Positions 59,460 through 64,000 of a DNA stretch of 64,000 bases are shown here, in pieces. A model generated the notes under the pieces. That model saw nothing but the letters and a program-made list of their open reading frames with translations, was not told where the DNA came from and did not search any database. Position 1 is the stretch's first letter. Each line of letters begins with the position of its first letter. Both the position numbers and the translations under genes were made by a program. Source of the stretch: an uncultured Oscillospiraceae bacterium (GTDB taxonomy: Bacteria; Bacillota; Clostridia; Oscillospirales; Oscillospiraceae); NCBI GenBank assembly GCA_947629795.1, contig CANRFC010000007.1:23931-87930 (forward strand), given 5' to 3'.

Positions 59460-60796
59460 AAGTCATCATCATCGGCGGCGTGGCCGCCGGCATGTCCGCC
59501 GCCTCCAAGCTCAAGCGCCTGGGGAAGGACAGCGTGGACATCGTGGTCTATGAGAAGGGTGACGAGATCTCCTACGGCGCCTGCGGCATCCCGTTCTACA
59601 TCTCCGACCACATCAAGCACGGCCAGGAGCTCATCGCCCGCACCGTGGAGGAGTTCGCCCAGAGCGGCATCCCCATCAAGACCTTCCACGAGGTCACGGC
59701 GGTGGACACCGACAAGAAGACCGTCACCGTGAAAAACCTCAAGACCGGCGAGGAGTTCACCGATACCTACGACAAGCTGGTCATCGGCTCGGGCGCCGGG
59801 GTGCGGCACTTCCCCCCCTTCGATGTGCCCCGGGACAACCTCTTTGAGATCCGGGCGGTGGCCGACGGCACCAAGGTCAAGGAGAGCCTCCTGGACCAGA
59901 AGGTGAAGCACGTAGTCATCGTGGGCGGCGGCTTCATCGGTCTGGAAGTGGCCGAGGCCTGCAAGCGCTACGGCAAGGAGGTCACCGTGGTGGAGCTGGC
60001 CCCCCACGTCCTGGCCGCCTTCGACCCCGAGCTCAGCGAAGCCCTGGAGGCCGAGATGGAGGCCAACGGCGTCCATGTCCGCACCAACACCAAGGTCACC
60101 AGCCTGAAGTGCGACGGAGACCACATCACCGCCGCCGTGGTGGAGTGCGACGGCCAGAGCGCGGAGATCCCGGTGGATATGCTCATCAACAGCGCCGGCA
60201 TCGCCCCGGCCACCGGCTTCATCACCAACGTGGAAAAGGAGCGCAACGGCGCCATCCGGGTCAACGAGCGGATGGAGACCAGCGTCCCCGACGTCTACGC
60301 CGCCGGCGACTGCAGCATCATGCGCTCGGCCATCACCGGCGCGTACAGCTACGCCCCCCTGGGCACCAACGCCAACAAGCAGGGCCGCATCATCGGTGAG
60401 ATCCTGGGCGGCGCTCAGCCCAGCCCCTTCAAGCTCATCGGCTCCTCCGCCCTGCGGCTGTTCGGCCTGGACGCCGCCAAGGTGGGCCTGTCCGAGAAGG
60501 ACGCCAAGGCCGCCGGCCTGGACTACAAGGCCCACACCATCACCGGCAACAGCTATGCCTCCTACTATGGCAAGGAGAAGCTGAACATCAAGATCATCTA
60601 CGACGCCAAGACCCGGAAGATCCTGGGCTGTGAGACCTGGGGCCAGGGCATCGTGGTCCCCCGGGCCAATTACTACTCTATCGCCATCTACGCCGGCCTC
60701 ACCGTGGACGAGATGGGCTTCATGGACCTGTGCTACTCCCCGCCCTTCTCCGGGGTGTGGGATGCCGCGCTGATCGCGTCCAATTCTGCCAAATAA
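59456..60796 (+). CDS. CoA-disulfide-reductase-like flavoprotein
   Basis: 446 residues from a GTG overlapping the symporter stop. FAD motif MKVIIIGGVAAGMSAASKLK, single redox cysteine C43 in SYGACGIPFYIS (the position used by CoA-disulfide reductase and related NADH oxidases), NAD(P) motif VIVGGGFIGLEVAE and AAGDCSI. Reduces CoA disulfides, persulfides or oxygen using a single Cys-S-S-CoA. Coupling to an amino-acid symporter suggests thiol or cystine metabolism (inference). Confidence 0.9.
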   Translation: MKVIIIGGVAAGMSAASKLKRLGKDSVDIVVYEKGDEISYGACGIPFYISDHIKHGQELIARTVEEFAQSGIPIKTFHEVTAVDTDKKTVTVKNLKTGEEFTDTYDKLVIGSGAGVRHFPPFDVPRDNLFEIRAVADGTKVKESLLDQKVKHVVIVGGGFIGLEVAEACKRYGKEVTVVELAPHVLAAFDPELSEALEAEMEANGVHVRTNTKVTSLKCDGDHITAAVVECDGQSAEIPVDMLINSAGIAPATGFITNVEKERNGAIRVNERMETSVPDVYAAGDCSIMRSAITGAYSYAPLGTNANKQGRIIGEILGGAQPSPFKLIGSSALRLFGLDAAKVGLSEKDAKAAGLDYKAHTITGNSYASYYGKEKLNIKIIYDAKTRKILGCETWGQGIVVPRANYYSIAIYAGLTVDEMGFMDLCYSPPFSGVWDAALIASNSAK

Positions 60797-60913
60797 GGCA
60801 GAGGGGATATAGGGTCCGCCGGGAGAGCGCAGTTTTCCGTCGGGGGCACGGCGGAGGGCGGCCCTGTCGGAGGACCCAGAGGGAAAAAATCAAAAACGAG
60901 AGGAGAAATTTCA

Positions 60914-62482
60914 ATGAAAGAGACCGTAGAGACCAAAAAGCGTTCTGGCCTGCTTCGCTTCCTGGATAAGATCGAAGTCGCCGGCAACAAGCTCCCCGCG
61001 CCCCTGACCATCTTCTTCTTCCTGTCCGTGTTTGTTGTCATCCTGTCCGGGATCGGCGCGGCCCTGGGTTGGAGCGCCACCGGCGAGATGTACAACACCG
61101 CCACCGGCGCCGTGGAAGAGACCACCATCACGGTCACCAGCCTGTTCAGCATCTCCGGTTTGCAGTACATCCTCACCTCCGCCGTGAGCAACTTCACCAG
61201 CTACAACCCCCTGGGCATGACCATCGTCATCATGCTGGGCATCGGCGTGGCCGAGGGCTCGGGCTACCTGGACGGCCTGATCAAGAAGGTCGTGAAGGTC
61301 ACCCCCGCCTGGCTGGTCACCCCCATGGTGGTGTTCATCGGCGTCATGACCAACGTGGCTGAGAACGCCGGCTACCTGGTGTTCATCCCCCTGGCGGCCA
61401 TGATCTTCAAGGCCTACGGCAAGCACCCCCTGGCCGGTGTTGCGGCCGGTTTCGCCGGCGTGTCCGGCGGCTTCTCCGCCAACCTGGCCATCGGTTCCAC
61501 CGACGCCATCCTCTCCGGCTTCTCCACCGCCGCTGCCCAGACCCTGGACCCCAACTATTCCGTGAACGCCCTGGGCAACTGGTACTTCATGATCGTGTCC
61601 ACCTTCCTCATCACCCTCATCGGCACCCTGGTCACCGAGAAGATCATCATTCCCCGCCTTGGGCCCTACAAGGAGAATGGTGACGGCACCCTGGTGGAGA
61701 ACACCGGGGAGATGACCGCCCAGGAGGAGAAGGCTCTGAAGGTCGCCAACTGGGTCTTCCTGGGCATCATCGTGTTCTACGTGATCTGCTGCATCCCCAG
61801 CAACTCCTTCATGCGCAACCCCGAGACCGGCAGCCTCATCGAGGGCTCCACCTTCATCAACAGCATCATCCCCCTGTTCACCATCCTGTTCTTCGTGCCC
61901 AGCTTTGTCTACGGCAAGATCTGCGGCTCCTTCAAGAACGATAAGGACGTGGTGGCCGCGCTGAACAAGTCCATCGCCTCTGTGGCCGGCTTCATCGCCA
62001 TGGCCTTCATGGCTGCCCAGTTCACCACCTACTTCGGCAAGACCAACATCGGCCGCATCCTGTCCTTCAAGGGCGCCGAGCTGCTCAAGTCCCTGAACGT
62101 CAACTCCGTGGTGCTGATGATCCTCTTCGTCATCGTGGCGGGCTTTGTCAACCTGTTCATGGCCTCCGCCTCCGCCAAGTACGCCATCTTCGCTCCCGTG
62201 TTCGTGCCCATGTTCATGAAGCTGGGCATCTCCCCCGAGATGACCCAGGTGGCCTACCGTATCGGCGACTCCACCACCAACATCATCGCCCCCGTCATCG
62301 CCTGGATCCCCTACATCCTCACCGTGATGAAGAAGTACGACAAGGACTCCGGCTGGGGCACCCTGGTTTCCTCCATGCTGCCCTACTCCATGTCCCTGCT
62401 GGTGGGCTGGTCCGTGCTCATGGCCGTGTGGATGCTCCTGGGCCTGCCTCTGGGCCCCGGCGCCCCCGTGTACTACGGCTAA
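60914..62482 (+). CDS. AbgT-family transporter
   Basis: 522 residues. About 12 membrane helices; AbgT features include FLDKIEVAGNKLPAPLTIFF, GIGVAEGSGYLDGLIKK, and NVAENAGYLVFIPLAAMIF, with YRIGDSTTNIIAPVIAWIPY near the end. AbgT proteins import p-aminobenzoyl-glutamate or export sulfonamides. The 117-bp leader holds GGGTCC/GGACCC arms (60812-60817, 60872-60877) that may close a hairpin. Paired downstream with an M24 peptidase, as AbgT is often paired with peptidases. Confidence 0.93.
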   Translation: MKETVETKKRSGLLRFLDKIEVAGNKLPAPLTIFFFLSVFVVILSGIGAALGWSATGEMYNTATGAVEETTITVTSLFSISGLQYILTSAVSNFTSYNPLGMTIVIMLGIGVAEGSGYLDGLIKKVVKVTPAWLVTPMVVFIGVMTNVAENAGYLVFIPLAAMIFKAYGKHPLAGVAAGFAGVSGGFSANLAIGSTDAILSGFSTAAAQTLDPNYSVNALGNWYFMIVSTFLITLIGTLVTEKIIIPRLGPYKENGDGTLVENTGEMTAQEEKALKVANWVFLGIIVFYVICCIPSNSFMRNPETGSLIEGSTFINSIIPLFTILFFVPSFVYGKICGSFKNDKDVVAALNKSIASVAGFIAMAFMAAQFTTYFGKTNIGRILSFKGAELLKSLNVNSVVLMILFVIVAGFVNLFMASASAKYAIFAPVFVPMFMKLGISPEMTQVAYRIGDSTTNIIAPVIAWIPYILTVMKKYDKDSGWGTLVSSMLPYSMSLLVGWSVLMAVWMLLGLPLGPGAPVYYG

Positions 62483-62495
62483 AATATGTTTTGGA

Positions 62496-62525
62496 AAAAG
62501 CCGCCGCGCCTTTGCGGCGGCTTTT
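62496..62525 (+). terminator. Terminator-like hairpin between abgT-like and M24 genes
   Basis: AAAAGCCGCCGC (62496-62507) pairs with GCGGCGGCTTTT (62514-62525), 14 bp after the stop of the transporter and 26 bp before the peptidase start. No separate promoter is visible, so partial read-through would set the peptidase level. Confidence 0.8.
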
Positions 62526-62551
62526 CCCACCCCGGAAAGGAGAACTTCAAC

Positions 62552-63628
62552 ATGTATCAGCAGCGCATTGAAAACGTCCTGAAAAACATGGAAGCCATCG
62601 GCCTGGAGCAGATGCTGGTCTGCGATCCCCCCTCCATCTTCTACCTCACCGGCCGCTGGATCCTGCCCAACGAGCGGCTCCTGGCCCTGTACCTGAACAA
62701 GAACGGCAACCACAAGCTCTTCGTCAACAAGCTCTTCACCGTGGACGGCGACATCGGCATGGAGAAGGTCTGGTTCTCCGACACCGACCCCGGCTGCCAG
62801 ATCATCGCCGGCTATACCGACCACACCAAGCCCCTGGGCATCGACAAGAAGATGGCTGCCCGGTTCCTCCTGGAGCTCATGGAGCTGGGGGCCGGCAGCG
62901 GCTTCAAGAACGCCTCCGAGTGCGTGGACGCCGCCCGCCGCATCAAGGACGAGGACGAGAAGGCCAAGATGATCCTGGCCTCCCAGCTCAACGACCAGGC
63001 CATGGAGCGCTTCCGCGGCCTCATCAAAGAGGGGGTCACCGAGCTGGAGGTGGCCGCCGGCATGAACGCCATCTACAAGGAGCTGGGCACCCAGGGCCCC
63101 TCCTTCGGCCCCCTGGTCAGCTTCGGCGCCAACGCCGCCATCGGCCACCACAAGCCCGACGGCACCGTCCTCAAGCCCGGCGACTGCGTCCTCTTCGACG
63201 TGGGCTGCAAGAAGAACGACTACTGTTCCGACATGACCCGCACCTTCTTCTACAAGAGCGCCAGCGAGAAGGGCCGGGAGGTCTACGAGGTGGTCCTCAA
63301 GGCCAACATGGCCGCCGAGGCCGCCATGAAGCCCGGCATGAAGTTCTGCGAGATCGACAAGATCGCCCGGGACATCATCACCGAGGCGGGCTACGGCCCC
63401 TACTTCACCCACCGCCTGGGCCACTGCATCGGCATCGAGGTCCACGACGCCGGCGACGTCTCGGCCACCAACCAGGACGTGGTGAAGGAGGGCATGATCT
63501 TCTCCTGCGAGCCCGGCATCTACCTCCCCGGCGAGCTGGGCGTGCGCATCGAGGACCTGGTCCTCATGACCAAGGACGGGGCCCAGCGCCTGAACTTCGT
63601 CTCCAAGGAACTGGACATCGTCCAGTAA
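62552..63628 (+). CDS. M24-family aminopeptidase (Xaa-Pro peptidase-like)
   Basis: 358 residues behind AAAGGAGA. N-terminal creatinase-like domain (MEAIGLEQMLVCDPPSIFYL) and C-terminal pita-bread domain with metal ligands in LFDVGCKKNDYCSDMTRTF, GHCIGIEVHD, SCEPGIYLPG and VRIEDLVL. It should remove N-terminal residues before proline or split dipeptides. The preceding AbgT and DAACS transporters suggest it processes an imported peptide-like compound. Ends the operon. Confidence 0.92.
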   Translation: MYQQRIENVLKNMEAIGLEQMLVCDPPSIFYLTGRWILPNERLLALYLNKNGNHKLFVNKLFTVDGDIGMEKVWFSDTDPGCQIIAGYTDHTKPLGIDKKMAARFLLELMELGAGSGFKNASECVDAARRIKDEDEKAKMILASQLNDQAMERFRGLIKEGVTELEVAAGMNAIYKELGTQGPSFGPLVSFGANAAIGHHKPDGTVLKPGDCVLFDVGCKKNDYCSDMTRTFFYKSASEKGREVYEVVLKANMAAEAAMKPGMKFCEIDKIARDIITEAGYGPYFTHRLGHCIGIEVHDAGDVSATNQDVVKEGMIFSCEPGIYLPGELGVRIEDLVLMTKDGAQRLNFVSKELDIVQ

Positions 63629-63650
63629 GCACCTCTTCTTCTCTCTCTGC

Positions 63651-63687
63651 TGCCCCCGGGGCCCAAGGGCCCCGGGGGCAATATTTT
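63651..63687 (+). terminator. Terminator of the transporter-peptidase operon
   Basis: 14-bp perfect GC-rich arms (63651-63664 with 63667-63680) then ATATTTTT. Confidence 0.85.
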
Positions 63688-63704
63688 TCCCGGGAAATCC
63701 TTCC

Positions 63705-63733
63705 TTGACAGGAAAGAAGAGGCCGTATAGAAT
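63705..63733 (+). promoter_or_regulatory. Promoter of the last gene
   Basis: TTGACA (63705-63710), 17 bp, TAGAAT (63728-63733), 124 bp before the ATG at 63858. Confidence 0.65.
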
Positions 63734-63857
63734 GTTCTCATACAGCCCCCCAAAAGTGTGCAGCCTTGCATACCAAAAAGGGCCGGAACTGTGGTATTCT
63801 TTTCCATAGACCGGACCCGGACGAGAACCCGTTCCAACTACGGAAAAGGAGGCCCCC

Positions 63858-64000
63858 ATGAAAAAACGACTCTGTACGCTCCTGCTGGCCCTGGCCCTGT
63901 GCCTCTCCCTCCTCCCCGCCGCCTCCGCCGCGGGGAGCACCACGGTGGTGCTGAAGATCGGCAGCAACCAGATGGCGGTGAACACCGCTGTGCAGCAGGT
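63858..64000 (+). CDS. Secreted protein, copper-amine-oxidase-N-like (partial)
   Basis: The first 47 codons of a gene cut by the right edge, behind AAAAGGAGG. A clear signal peptide (MKKRLCTLLLALALCLSLLP, then AASAAG) is followed by STTVVLKIGSNQMAVNTAVQ, the usual opening of copper-amine-oxidase N-terminal-like (stalk) domains found on many clostridial surface proteins. The rest is outside the window. Confidence 0.75.
   Translation, partial: MKKRLCTLLLALALCLSLLPAASAAGSTTVVLKIGSNQMAVNTAVQQ

Overview
The window is a roughly 60-65% G+C segment of a spore-forming Clostridia chromosome. Gene content (spoIIP, spoIIID, ytvI, jag, SLH-domain protein, RemB, SepF/DivIVA) and the very GC-rich third codon positions fit an Oscillospiraceae-type gut anaerobe of the Flavonifractor/Lawsonibacter kind; that placement is inference, since no rRNA is present. 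The window spans the replication origin. No tRNA, rRNA, CRISPR array, IS element or complete prophage was seen.

Region 1 (1-4.5 kb, minus strand): a truncated KAP-family P-loop NTPase, then the classic rpmH-rnpA-yidD-yidC-jag operon reading away from the origin. Region 2 (4.5-15.7 kb, plus strand): oriC with dnaA, dnaN, rlbA, recF, two small membrane proteins, remB, gyrB, gyrA, two small SHOCT-like proteins and rnhA. DnaA-box-like sites flank dnaA on both sides. Region 3 (15.7-25.6 kb): lexA and a companion, a MarR regulator with an ABC exporter pair, an orphan HicB, an SDR enzyme, a small membrane protein behind a cluster of LexA-like boxes, and a large secreted SLH protein.

Region 4 (25.6-29.8 kb) is the most unusual part. 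Between spoIIP and an HtrA protease lies about 1.4 kb of accessory-looking sequence. It holds a 19-bp hairpin, a REP-like palindrome, a 54-codon gene divergent from a small XRE regulator, and a compact sense/antisense locus. In that locus a 19-codon peptide gene with a perfect but sequestered ribosome binding site is completely overlapped by an RNA from an opposing consensus promoter. The layout is that of a type I toxin-antitoxin pair; I cannot assign it to a named family and consider it the best candidate for an undescribed system here.

Region 5 (29.8-47.1 kb): ytvI, ricT-holB, lepA with a terminator in its leader, an XRE regulator divergent from pta, a LysM/G5/M23 peptidase with a WalR-type box, mrp, a uridine-kinase-like gene, hemZ, an MBL hydrolase, dtd, a zinc-ribbon/MORN/zinc-finger membrane protein, ychF, rpiB and spoIIID. 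Region 6 (47.1-57.2 kb): miaB, mutS, mutL, hfq, an HlyD-like protein, yggS, sepF and divIVA (mismatch repair, RNA modification, divisome). Region 7 (57.2-64 kb): a YheO-like regulator, tandem palindromic operators, and an apparent operon of a DAACS symporter, a CoA-disulfide-reductase-like flavoprotein, an AbgT transporter and an M24 peptidase, followed by the start of a secreted protein.

Housekeeping annotations rest on motifs read directly from the translations. Promoters, operators and RNA structures were found by eye and are predictions. Many long frames antisense to the GC-rich genes were judged shadows and left out.
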